A stretch of 64,000 nt of DNA, from positions 1 through 64,000 of the forward strand of contig NZ_JACYTP010000014.1 of assembly GCF_014841115.1 (NCBI RefSeq). Direction: 5' to 3'. The stretch comes from Photobacterium arenosum. Its GTDB lineage: Bacteria > Pseudomonadota > Gammaproteobacteria > Enterobacterales > Vibrionaceae. Within the stretch, counting starts at the first letter, position 1. Every line of letters begins with the position of its first letter. Of the stretch, positions 1-7,604 are shown one piece after another. The notes under the pieces were generated by a model that ran no database searches, was not told where the DNA came from, and saw only the letters and a program-made list of their open reading frames with translations. A program made the translations under genes and the position numbers.

Positions 1-6
1 GCTAGT

Positions 7-84
7 ATGAAGCATGAGAGTTACCTCTTATTGTCTTTGATTACGGATTCAGCACCTTTAATCAAAGTGGGTAACTCTCTTCAT
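7..84. repeat. Long interrupted inverted repeat
   Basis: Positions 16-25 pair perfectly with 70-79 (10 bp) and 35-43 pair perfectly with 59-67 (9 bp). An outer 5-bp pairing (7-11 with 80-84) continues after a 4-nt bulge. The apical loop is about 15 nt. The folded structure has about 24 bp of stem with an asymmetric internal loop. No gene is convincing over 1-349, so this hairpin is the only structure I see there. It could be a folded mobile-element end or a structured RNA; there is no T-run typical of a terminator. Confidence 0.6.
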
Positions 85-349
85 TTCAAATTGAAGTGTC
101 AGATCTAGTCAGAACTAATACACATAAATTGAAAATTCACTGCTTGGGCAAAATCTTCTATAGTCAGGCTTTGCCCAAATTCAGTTTATCCGAGTCAAGC
201 GCTTGTGAGTCAGAGCACCAACTCATTCTTGTCCATAGACGTGCCAGCCAAATCATCGCTAGCACGTTTATACCCCATTATGTATTTCGAACAGGTGTCA
301 TGTACATATACGAGTCCGACTGTATTCAAATTTTGTACAGCAAACCCCG

Positions 350-589
350 TCAGTAGAGGAACCAGTTAGTGGCATAAACCACTAAAATCACTAGGGCGAC
401 CAGAAAGACGAGTATCATTGCCATCTTCTTCATGTAGCGTGACCTATCAAATACAACGCCTTTTTCTTCCCTCACCCTTGCCTCTTCATCAAAATGCCAC
501 TTAATAGCGAAGTAGCCTCCAATACCTAATACAATAAGCTTAAAAGCTCCAGCAAAGTACGGAAAGAAGTTACCCCAACTCCCGCTCAT
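350..589 (-). CDS. Small two-TM membrane protein, unknown function
   Basis: This 79-residue protein starts with ATG behind a GGAG-type ribosome binding site about 8 bases upstream. It has two hydrophobic segments, roughly residues 9-28 and 55-77, separated by a charged cytosolic-looking loop rich in E, R and K. I do not recognise the family. It stands alone; upstream (590-908) no gene is seen, and the 182-bp repeats begin at 909. The start and the hydrophobic pattern make it likely to be a real gene, but function cannot be assigned. Confidence 0.6.
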   Translation of the reverse strand: MSGSWGNFFPYFAGAFKLIVLGIGGYFAIKWHFDEEARVREEKGVVFDRSRYMKKMAMILVFLVALVILVVYATNWFLY

Positions 590-908
590 TATCTATCTCC
601 ATCAAATTAAATATCGAATTTACGGTAGCATAGCCAAAGGTTCATGTTTATTCTTTTTTATCGTTAAACATGGCCATTTTCATTGTTTGTGTATAGCGCC
701 TGAAGGGCTTTCCGGTTGGCATTCAAAAATGTGTGAATCCAGCTCTGCATAGTCCATAGGGAGAAAAGCGCAGTCAAATATATACCTGAAGGTAAGGAAT
801 CTCCTTCTAGCTGAACTTCTACTGATGGTTTAGTTATTTGTTGTTTGCTTAATCAGCAAAAACACTGGCACATTTCTGTCCAAAACGAGTTTCGCCCCCA
901 AAGTCACC

Positions 909-1090
909 CACTCCCCCAGGGGAAAATTCAGGACGAATTTTCAGGTTGTCGGCGCCGGGAGCGCCTACAACCGACCCGGACAACACCAACGAACAAGTCG
1001 GCCTTTCTGGGTACTCTTTGGGCCAGCAAAGAGTGTCTGGCGCGTATCACACAAGGCTAAAGAAACCACGAAACTCAAGCGCGACATACC
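909..1090. repeat. 182-bp structured direct repeat, copy 1
   Basis: This segment recurs at 1185-1366 with a constant offset of 276 and about 11 mismatches in 182 bases. It contains three hairpins: 922-929 with 935-942 (perfect 8 bp), 945-955 with 961-971 (10 of 11 paired), and 1013-1020 with 1027-1034 (perfect 8 bp). The ordered hairpins suggest a dispersed non-coding element of the REP/BIME or MITE kind; I do not recognise the family. Confidence 0.75.
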
Positions 1091-1153
1091 TTGATGTCTA
1101 GTTACTCAGTGAATCGCTTTTCGAAAAATACAGAAACCACAGTCGCTGTATGG

Positions 1154-1173
1154 ATTCCCGCCTGCGCGGGAAT
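1154..1173. repeat. Short ATTCCCGC palindrome
   Basis: A perfect inverted repeat with 8-bp arms (ATTCCCGC and GCGGGAAT) around CTGC sits between the two 182-bp repeat copies. Palindromes of this type are dispersed in many proteobacterial genomes. Only this copy was noticed in the window. Confidence 0.6.
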
Positions 1174-1184
1174 GACATATTAGT

Positions 1185-1366
1185 CACTCCCCCAGGGGAA
1201 AATTCAGGACGAATTTTCAGGTTGTCGGCGCCGGGAGCGCCTACAACCGACCCGGACAACATCAACGAACAAGCAGGCATTTCTGGGCACTCCTTGGGCC
1301 AGCAAAGAGTGTCTGGCGCGCATCACACAAGGCTAAAGGAAACACCGAACTCAAGCGCGACATACC
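1185..1366. repeat. 182-bp structured direct repeat, copy 2
   Basis: Second copy of the repeat at 909-1090, same orientation, with the same three hairpins shifted by 276; the third hairpin has one mismatch here. Its right end lies two bases from the stop codon of the GH20 gene (TAG, complement of 1369-1371), so the element ends exactly at the 3' end of that gene and may act as or near its transcript end. Confidence 0.75.
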
Positions 1367-1368
1367 CT

Positions 1369-3168
1369 CTATCTCTCGGTAACCTCAGGCTCCAATTCCA
1401 CCTGACACAACGCCCGTAAATACCCCAACCGCGAGGCACTTTGCCGCAGACCGCCGGGGCGGTAATGTAGCAACCACAGATCGGCGTAGGCCTCTTCAAC
1501 CAGGGCGAGTTTGTCCAGAATGCGGGCTTTTTCTTGCTGCGGTAAAGCGGTGATATCACGATGCCCGGCGTTGGCGTAGCTCAGGGCGATCTGACTGGCC
1601 AGCAGCATGCAGTCTGCCGTCCATAACATCTCGGCTTGCAGTGCGGAAGCGGGCAGTCCGGCGATGTCGGCTTTCAGGCTGGATAAGTCGTCCATTGCCG
1701 CGGCAATCTGCTCGGCGCTGGCGATCTCGGCGCGGCGGATATGGCGGCCTGAGCGCTGGTCAAACACGAACGGGCCATAGAAGGCGCAGTTCGGCGTGAC
1801 CACGCCGCTGGTGAGATAGGCATCCTGCAGGCGATCAATCAAAGGCTGTGCCTGCGTGTAGGCTTCCCCAAAGTGAGTGCAAACTAACAGCCCGGCGTTC
1901 ACACTGGCATGGCGATGCGGATCCCAGGCCATGGCGGCGCCGAACACATAACCGGGTAAGGCGGTGAAATGTTGCTGCGCGTGGCCCATATCGCCCCATT
2001 CGGAAACCTGATAACCGCAGGCGCCGTATTTCAGGGCCGATTCAGCGGCCCGGCGCATGTGCACTCTGGCGGCCTGCCCCCGGCCAGCCACTGAGGCAAA
2101 GGTGTTGGTCGATACCACCACCTGAAACGGGTAGCCAAACTCAGCCAGCTGCCGGTGCTCGTCATCGTAGGGATGATCTTCTTCATAGCCCCAGTTCAGC
2201 AACTCCAGATCGCCTGGCAGATGGGGCAAAATGTCCGGGTATTGAAACAGCATATCACTGAAAATCTGGCAGGATTTGCCCCTTGCATGAGCAAGCCCGA
2301 GCACTTTCTTGAGGTAATTGAGGTAAACCTGTCCTTTGCCCTGCTGCTCACAGGCCTGCTGACTGGCCCCAGCCCCGAGATCCATGGTTTCATCAAAGTT
2401 CAGGTTCAGGGTATCGGACGAGAAATTCGGCAACAGGGTATCGAGTAAGCCAGCAATAAATTCAGTGACGCTGTCACTCAGGGGGTTCAGGCCAAAGGAT
2501 TCTGGCCGGAAGTCGCCCCGATGATCATAAAAGCCGGTTGTCTGCTCAGCGAGGTGCCGGTATTGCGGATGGCACAGCCACTTTTCCATGTGCCCGAAGG
2601 TGGCCTGATTGGGGATCAACTCAATGCCCCGCTCCCGGCAATAGCGATCCAGCGCCTGGATCTCTTCGGCTGTCATCGGCGAATAATCCTGCCATACGGC
2701 CTGATGCTGCGGATAGGCGAAAGTGTGCTCGGTGTACAGTTGTAACTGGTTGATTCGCAATGCCGACCAGAAGTCCACCAGCTTAAACAAGGCCGCCATG
2801 GTCGGTACTTTGTCGCGGCTGATATCGACAATGACCCCGCGTTTGGCAAACGCAGGCTGATCGCTAATAGTCAGTGATGGCACCTGGCCGTGACAAAGCT
2901 CGATGAGCTGTGCCAGGCAATAGTGCGCATACAGGCGGCCGGGCTCGTCTGCCATGGCGATTTCAATCCCGCTGGCGGCTATCCGAATCACAAAGCCCTG
3001 ACCTGGCAGACTGTCATCCTGCCGATAGCTCACGCTCGGCGAGGGGATCACCTGCGCCACCGTAGTAGGGATCACGGCAAGCAAGGCGCTGTAGTCGGTC
3101 CGCGCTGCACTGTGATCCAGTTTAAGGGTTGCTGGCTGCGGAAAGAGCTGGCTGAAATCCGGGGTCAT
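1369..3168 (-). CDS. Cytoplasmic GH20 beta-N-acetylhexosaminidase
   Basis: The 599-residue protein resembles family 20 glycoside hydrolases, which remove terminal GlcNAc or GalNAc by substrate-assisted catalysis. The catalytic barrel appears to start near residue 107 (KRGVIVDISR, a typical GH20 barrel opening), and the acidic pair D259-E260 in NFDET fits the GH20 catalytic Asp-Glu. There is no signal peptide, so it should act in the cytosol on imported oligosaccharides, like the shorter single-domain GH20 enzymes. It follows the ROK gene by 9 bp on the same strand with its own TAAGGA site, so the two are probably co-transcribed. The divergent ABC importer would supply its substrate. The exact sugar is not visible from sequence. 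Confidence 0.8.
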   Translation of the reverse strand: MTPDFSQLFPQPATLKLDHSAARTDYSALLAVIPTTVAQVIPSPSVSYRQDDSLPGQGFVIRIAASGIEIAMADEPGRLYAHYCLAQLIELCHGQVPSLTISDQPAFAKRGVIVDISRDKVPTMAALFKLVDFWSALRINQLQLYTEHTFAYPQHQAVWQDYSPMTAEEIQALDRYCRERGIELIPNQATFGHMEKWLCHPQYRHLAEQTTGFYDHRGDFRPESFGLNPLSDSVTEFIAGLLDTLLPNFSSDTLNLNFDETMDLGAGASQQACEQQGKGQVYLNYLKKVLGLAHARGKSCQIFSDMLFQYPDILPHLPGDLELLNWGYEEDHPYDDEHRQLAEFGYPFQVVVSTNTFASVAGRGQAARVHMRRAAESALKYGACGYQVSEWGDMGHAQQHFTALPGYVFGAAMAWDPHRHASVNAGLLVCTHFGEAYTQAQPLIDRLQDAYLTSGVVTPNCAFYGPFVFDQRSGRHIRRAEIASAEQIAAAMDDLSSLKADIAGLPASALQAEMLWTADCMLLASQIALSYANAGHRDITALPQQEKARILDKLALVEEAYADLWLLHYRPGGLRQSASRLGYLRALCQVELEPEVTER

Positions 3169-3177
3169 ATTGCGTCC

Positions 3178-4257
3178 TTACGATAAAATGCGCTGAGCGT
3201 CCAGTACCTCGAACAACACCAAGTCTGACGAAGTGATTTTACTCCATGCCAGAGCGGCAGCGCCCGCCGATACGGCTTGCGTACCCAGTGTCGAAATCTC
3301 TGTGGCCGGTTGCCAGGTCTGATGACCTTTGAATGCGGCCAAATTGGCGTGAATCAGCCGTTCAATGTCCCTGACATAGGGCTCAACTTCGCCACCAAAA
3401 ACGATCTGGTGCACATTAAGCAACCGGCCTAAGGTGGCTAATTTATCAACAAACTGGGCCAGTATCTCAGGCTCGCTCACCGGGCTCTGGTGCGGCCCGG
3501 TTTCGACATCGAACTGGCCAGACAGGCAGTCATCACCGTAAAACAGCTGGCCGTTCAGTACGAACCCCAGCCCTATGCCCAGATGCCGGCTGTCGTCATG
3601 GCGGTGGTGCGAGGTGAACAGCACGTACAACAGATTGCCGCTGCCCTGTGGCCGCGACAGCATAATCTGCCCCCAGGCCGCACAGTTGGCGTCGTTATCG
3701 CAGTACACTGGGTAGCCGAGTTGTGCCGAGAGCCGCTCTGCCAGAGCGACAGGTTGCGAGATCTCAAAGGCGCTGGAAACCGAGACGACCCCGGTATCCG
3801 GTGTGACCAGACCCGGCATCCCCAGGCCGATTGCCAGTACCTTGCCCCAGCGGCTTTCTACCTCGCGAAGCACAGGCGCCAGCACATCTCCCAACTGCTC
3901 AAGCGGTTGCGTGCCGGGGTGATAGCTCACTATCTTGCGGTACAGGATCTGACAGGCAAGGTTAAGCACCGACAGGTTGATCTGGCTGTCGGTTAGCTCT
4001 ACACCAACCAGAACACCGAGTTGCTTGTTCAGTTGCAAAGACACCTTTGGCCGTCCGCTCTGGGGGGGGCCGTTCCGGTTGGACACTTCAGTAATCAGTT
4101 GTTTCTCTGCCAGCGAACTGACGATTTTAGTAATCGTCGATTTATCCAGTCCCAGCCGGTCTGCAATATCAATGCGGGAAATGTTCTGGTATCGCCACAG
4201 CACGTCTATAACGCGAGAGGTGTTAACCTGTTTGATGTTTGGTGCCTTTCTAATCAT
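3178..4257 (-). CDS. ROK-family transcriptional repressor
   Basis: The 359-residue protein has an N-terminal winged helix-turn-helix (about residues 12-60) and a C-terminal ROK sugar-kinase-like domain with a DNDAN motif and a GMPG segment. It probably represses the divergent importer operon and itself until its sugar ligand binds. Unlike most ROK proteins it lacks the CxCGxxGC zinc motif: the expected place after the GPH segment contains no cysteines. Its start codon directly abuts a palindrome (4258-4278), which fits autoregulation. The arrangement matches NagC/XylR-type local regulators. The sugar specificity is an inference from the adjoining GH20 gene. Confidence 0.85.
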   Translation of the reverse strand: MIRKAPNIKQVNTSRVIDVLWRYQNISRIDIADRLGLDKSTITKIVSSLAEKQLITEVSNRNGPPQSGRPKVSLQLNKQLGVLVGVELTDSQINLSVLNLACQILYRKIVSYHPGTQPLEQLGDVLAPVLREVESRWGKVLAIGLGMPGLVTPDTGVVSVSSAFEISQPVALAERLSAQLGYPVYCDNDANCAAWGQIMLSRPQGSGNLLYVLFTSHHRHDDSRHLGIGLGFVLNGQLFYGDDCLSGQFDVETGPHQSPVSEPEILAQFVDKLATLGRLLNVHQIVFGGEVEPYVRDIERLIHANLAAFKGHQTWQPATEISTLGTQAVSAGAAALAWSKITSSDLVLFEVLDAQRILS

Positions 4258-4278
4258 TTAGTTTCCATTAGAAACTTA
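4258..4278. promoter_or_regulatory. Probable ROK operator 1 (autoregulatory)
   Basis: The half-sites TTAGTTTC and GAAACTTA are separated by 5 bases, nearly a perfect inverted repeat. The same AGTTTC-N5-GAAACT pattern recurs at 4456-4476. This copy touches the start codon of the ROK gene, so binding there would block its transcription or translation initiation region. Confidence 0.7.
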
Positions 4279-4455
4279 GTATGTTGAATTTATTGTTAAT
4301 CAATCTCTCCGCTGAATTCAAGGCTTAATTTCCCTTATTTCTAACTCTGTTAACTTAACCATGCATTCAAGTCCACCCTTATAATTGTTATCTGCTTGTT
4401 AACATAATTGTGATTTTGATCCTTGCATCCGCGGCTAATTTCTCTACATTTTTAC

Positions 4456-4476
4456 TTAGTTTCCAACCGAAACTAA
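4456..4476. promoter_or_regulatory. Probable ROK operator 2 (importer operon)
   Basis: This is a perfect inverted repeat, TTAGTTTC-N5-GAAACTAA, ending 19 bases before the ATG of the binding-protein gene. It matches the site in front of the divergent ROK gene. A repressor bound here would overlap the promoter or leader of the ABC operon. Confidence 0.75.
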
Positions 4477-4495
4477 ATATCATAAGGAAGGCGAT

Positions 4496-5710
4496 ATGAA
4501 ACGTAAGTCAGGAATTACCGCAATCTCTGCCCTGCTGGGCTTGTTGGTGGCCACCCCCATGCCTGCATTCGCGGAAGAAACCCTCACCCTCTGGACCTGG
4601 CGCAAACAGGAGCGCCCGTTATGGGAGGCGGTCTCGAAAGCCATGGATGACGTCAACATCAAGGTGGAAGTTTTCAAGGGCGTCGATTACAACTCCCGTT
4701 TACGACTGGGCTTGCAGAGTGACAACGGGCCTGACCTGTTTCAGGGGCGTCCCGGCGCTTCATTTATTGATCAGTACGCCAATGCCGGCGTGATAGCGCC
4801 GCTGCCCGCCACGGTCGATATCAGCGGTATTTCGCCAGCCACTCTGGTTGCAGCTACCGGTTCCGACGGTAAAATCTATGGCGTGCCCTTTGCGGTGCAG
4901 ACCGTTCAGATCATTTATAACAAGGCCATTTTCAACAGGCTGAATCTCGACGAGCCCAAAACAGCTGAGCAGTTCGTGGCTGTGATGAAAACCCTGAAAG
5001 AGAACCGGGTGATCCCGCTGGAAGTACCGGGCCGCGCTGGCTGGGCACTGGCAATGATGAGCGCCGGACTGGAAGCCGGTCTGTCCGGTGAAGGCATGAA
5101 ACAGGTCGCCAGCCGTCAGTCTCCCTTTACCGCTGAGGGTTATCAGCAGGTAGCCGACACATTCGCCAGCTGGCAGCCGTACATTAATCCATCGGCAGCG
5201 GCACAGGACTATAACGGAATGCGGGCGAATATCGCGCTGGGTGATTCTGCCATGATCATTGATGGTTTGTGGTCCACCTCGCCACTCTCGACTATCGCGC
5301 AGACCGATCCCAGTGTAGAACTTGGCCTGATGCCAATTCCGGGGCACGGCGGAAAAGTCTATGCCTTTGCAGACGGTGCTTACCTGGTCAATGCCAAAGG
5401 AAGTAAACGCGAAGCTGCCGATAAATTGCTGGCCTTCACCGCCACCAAAGCATTCGCCCAGCTATTTGCAGATCATGTTGGCGAGCTGTCGACTTACGCC
5501 GAAGGCATTACCTACCAGGGGAAATATCAGGCGGAAGCGGCCAGCTTTGTTTCACAGCACGCGCAACCCTACCTGACCTGGAAGGGGCCTTTTAACGTGC
5601 AGTATGAGGAAATCGTCGGCCCGGCTTACCAGAAATTTCTGGCTGGCAAAGTCGATGCCAAGGGTCTGACGCAGGAAATCGAAAACGGTTTTAAAGCGAA
5701 GAACCTGTAA
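4496..5710 (+). CDS. Sugar ABC transporter substrate-binding protein
   Basis: This 404-residue family 1 (MalE/UgpB-like) extracellular solute-binding protein starts with a Sec signal peptide; cleavage is likely after PAFA at about residue 26. No lipobox is seen, so it should be a soluble periplasmic protein. The ATG follows an AAGGAAGG site. The mature part opens with the TLTLWTW strand common in carbohydrate binders. It is the first gene of an operon with two permeases and an ATPase. Together with the divergent GH20 enzyme this suggests uptake of an N-acetylhexosamine-containing oligosaccharide. Expression is probably controlled by the palindrome just upstream. Confidence 0.9.
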   Translation: MKRKSGITAISALLGLLVATPMPAFAEETLTLWTWRKQERPLWEAVSKAMDDVNIKVEVFKGVDYNSRLRLGLQSDNGPDLFQGRPGASFIDQYANAGVIAPLPATVDISGISPATLVAATGSDGKIYGVPFAVQTVQIIYNKAIFNRLNLDEPKTAEQFVAVMKTLKENRVIPLEVPGRAGWALAMMSAGLEAGLSGEGMKQVASRQSPFTAEGYQQVADTFASWQPYINPSAAAQDYNGMRANIALGDSAMIIDGLWSTSPLSTIAQTDPSVELGLMPIPGHGGKVYAFADGAYLVNAKGSKREAADKLLAFTATKAFAQLFADHVGELSTYAEGITYQGKYQAEAASFVSQHAQPYLTWKGPFNVQYEEIVGPAYQKFLAGKVDAKGLTQEIENGFKAKNL

Positions 5711-5761
5711 CCATTTTCTGTTGGCCTGCTCTGGCAGGCCATTTCCCCAAACGGAGTCGTT

Positions 5762-6751
5762 ATGCCACACGCCCCTAGCCCTGATGACTATTCAGACGAT
5801 CTGCCCGCTGAGCTGCTGCGCGGCGATGTTGAGAAAGCGCAAGGTTTGAGTTTCCGGCAAAAAGAGAAACTCCAGTACGCCCTGCTGCTGATCCCCGGCT
5901 GTCTGTTATACGGGATATTCAACCTGTTACCTTTAATCGGCACACTGGTGCTGTCCTTCTTCGACTGGCCGGGAATCGGGCCGGCAACTTTTGTCGGCTT
6001 CGACAACTTCACCAAGTTGCTCGCCGATGAGTACATGAGCAACCAGCTCTGGAATGCGTTTCAGCAGACGTTTGTATTTTTTGCCATTTGTATCAGTCTT
6101 TTTCTGGGATTAGGCACCACCTTCGCGCTGTTGCTGAGCTGGAACACCGCCGGTAAATCAGCATATAAACTGCTGTTTTTCATGCCTTATCCGCTGGCGG
6201 CCGTGGCCGTTGCTTTTCTTGGTCAGTTAATCGTTGACGTGCGCGGCCCGTTAAATCAGCTGATGATGCACTGGGATCTGATCAGCTCGCCGCTGATGTT
6301 TCTGGGAGAAGCCGATACCGCGCTGCCAACCATTGCCCTGTTTCAGTCCTGGCAGAAGCTTGGCTTCTCCATCATGCTGATTCTGTCGGCCATTCTGGGC
6401 GTACGGGCTGATTTGCTCGAAGCGGCAGTACTGGACGGCGCCAACCGCTGGCAATGTATCCGTCATGTGGTTTTTCCCGTGCTGGCACCCGCCTTCGTGC
6501 TGATTACCATTCTGACCATGGTCGATGTCTTCAATAATGCCGAGTACGTGCTGATTCTGATGGGCCCGGATGCCGGTCCTTATTATTCCACCGATATTTT
6601 AGGCACCTTTCAGTACCGTACCGCATTTGGCACCAGCGGCGGCTCCGGCACTGCCGACCTTGGCATGGCTGCCGCTATCGGCATGGTGATATCAGTGCTG
6701 ATTTTACCGGCCACCATTTATCTCGCGCTTCGCAATATGCGTAACCGATAG
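5762..6751 (+). CDS. Sugar ABC transporter permease, MalF-type
   Basis: The 329-residue inner-membrane protein has about six hydrophobic segments. The permease EAA motif (EAAVLDGAN, then a conserved Pro) lies at about residues 219-238 and contacts the ATPase. An unusually polar, acidic N-terminal tail of about 35 residues precedes the first membrane segment. The gene lies 51 bp after the binding protein and 8 bp before the second permease, in one operon. It forms a heterodimeric channel with the next gene product. Confidence 0.9.
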   Translation: MPHAPSPDDYSDDLPAELLRGDVEKAQGLSFRQKEKLQYALLLIPGCLLYGIFNLLPLIGTLVLSFFDWPGIGPATFVGFDNFTKLLADEYMSNQLWNAFQQTFVFFAICISLFLGLGTTFALLLSWNTAGKSAYKLLFFMPYPLAAVAVAFLGQLIVDVRGPLNQLMMHWDLISSPLMFLGEADTALPTIALFQSWQKLGFSIMLILSAILGVRADLLEAAVLDGANRWQCIRHVVFPVLAPAFVLITILTMVDVFNNAEYVLILMGPDAGPYYSTDILGTFQYRTAFGTSGGSGTADLGMAAAIGMVISVLILPATIYLALRNMRNR

Positions 6752-6759
6752 GACAGCTT

Positions 6760-7602
6760 ATGGAAAGGATTTTCAAACTTCGCCCAATGGAGCAGGTACT
6801 GGTGCAGTTTCTGTTACTGGCCTGGGCTCTGGTGGTCGCTATCCCCTTTGGCCTGGCGTTTATCAACTCCATGAAAGGCAGCCTGGGCCAGGTGATTCGT
6901 GCGCCCTTTTCTCTGCCGGACAGCTGGCAGTTTGATAACTATGCCGCGGCCTGGGAAATGGCCAATTTCAGTGGTTACTTTATGAATTCGCTGATTATCA
7001 GCGTTGGCACCGTCGCGGTTGCTGTTTTGTTCAGTACCATGGCGGCCTTTGTGTTGGCCCGGGTTGAGTTTCGGGGCAACCGCACCATTTTCATTCTTTT
7101 TATGATCGGGGTGATCGTGCCGCTGCGTCTGGCAATCGCGCCGCTTTTTGTGGTAGTGCAAAGCCTGGATCTGCTCAACTCACTGCTGGGAATTATTCTG
7201 GTGCAGGCGGCCAGCATGATGCCTGTGGCGGTGTTTATTCTCAGTACCTTCTTTAAACACCTTTCACCGGAAATTGAGCAGGCGGCGCGGGTCGATGGCG
7301 CTTTGCCCTTTCAGATTTACTGGAAGATAGTGCTTCCTCTGGTCAAGCCTGCCATCGCCACGGTTGCCCTGTTGTCTTTTGTCAGTGCCTGGAACGAGTA
7401 CCTCTTCCCGCTGCTGTTTTTGCAAGATCGCAGTTTATATCCGCTAACGCTGGGACTGCAGGAGTTTCAAAACGAATTTGCCATCCAGTGGCACATGATG
7501 TTTGCCGGACTGATCATCATGATGGCACCCACACTGATCGCATTCTTACTCGCATCAAAAGCCTTTATTCAAGGTCTGACCCAAGGTGGAATTAAGGAAT
7601 AG
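6760..7602 (+). CDS. Sugar ABC transporter permease, MalG-type
   Basis: This 280-residue permease of the CUT1 carbohydrate group carries an EAA-loop variant (EQAARVDGA) at about residues 172-196. About six transmembrane segments are visible. It is separated by 8 bp from the MalF-type gene and by 2 bp from the ATPase, indicating tight translational coupling. It is the partner subunit of the MalF-type permease in the importer. Confidence 0.9.
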   Translation: MERIFKLRPMEQVLVQFLLLAWALVVAIPFGLAFINSMKGSLGQVIRAPFSLPDSWQFDNYAAAWEMANFSGYFMNSLIISVGTVAVAVLFSTMAAFVLARVEFRGNRTIFILFMIGVIVPLRLAIAPLFVVVQSLDLLNSLLGIILVQAASMMPVAVFILSTFFKHLSPEIEQAARVDGALPFQIYWKIVLPLVKPAIATVALLSFVSAWNEYLFPLLFLQDRSLYPLTLGLQEFQNEFAIQWHMMFAGLIIMMAPTLIAFLLASKAFIQGLTQGGIKE

Positions 7603-7604
7603 CC

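Larger units (their letters stand above)
590..1368. other. Gene-free repeat-rich stretch
   Basis: No credible gene is present over 779 bases. The left part (590-908) is AT-rich without obvious structure. The right part holds two copies of a 182-bp repeat and a short palindrome. Open frames running through the repeats are by-products of the repeat sequence: they have no ribosome binding sites and the two copies are open in different frames. Confidence 0.6.

Noticed and set aside
7..84. attC integron site at the left edge
   Set aside because: The hairpin layout is similar but the conserved RYYYAAC/GTTRRRY cores are not present, and no cassette array is seen.
96..356. 86-residue open frame with GTG start on the plus strand
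   Set aside because: No ribosome binding site, AT-rich with non-coding composition, and it runs into the end of a better gene on the other strand.
845..1419. Several short open frames through the 182-bp repeats
   Set aside because: They exist only because the repeat lacks stops; no ribosome binding sites and no protein features.
3490..3996. 168-residue frame antisense to the ROK gene
   Set aside because: Shadow of a well-supported ROK repressor gene; no start signal.
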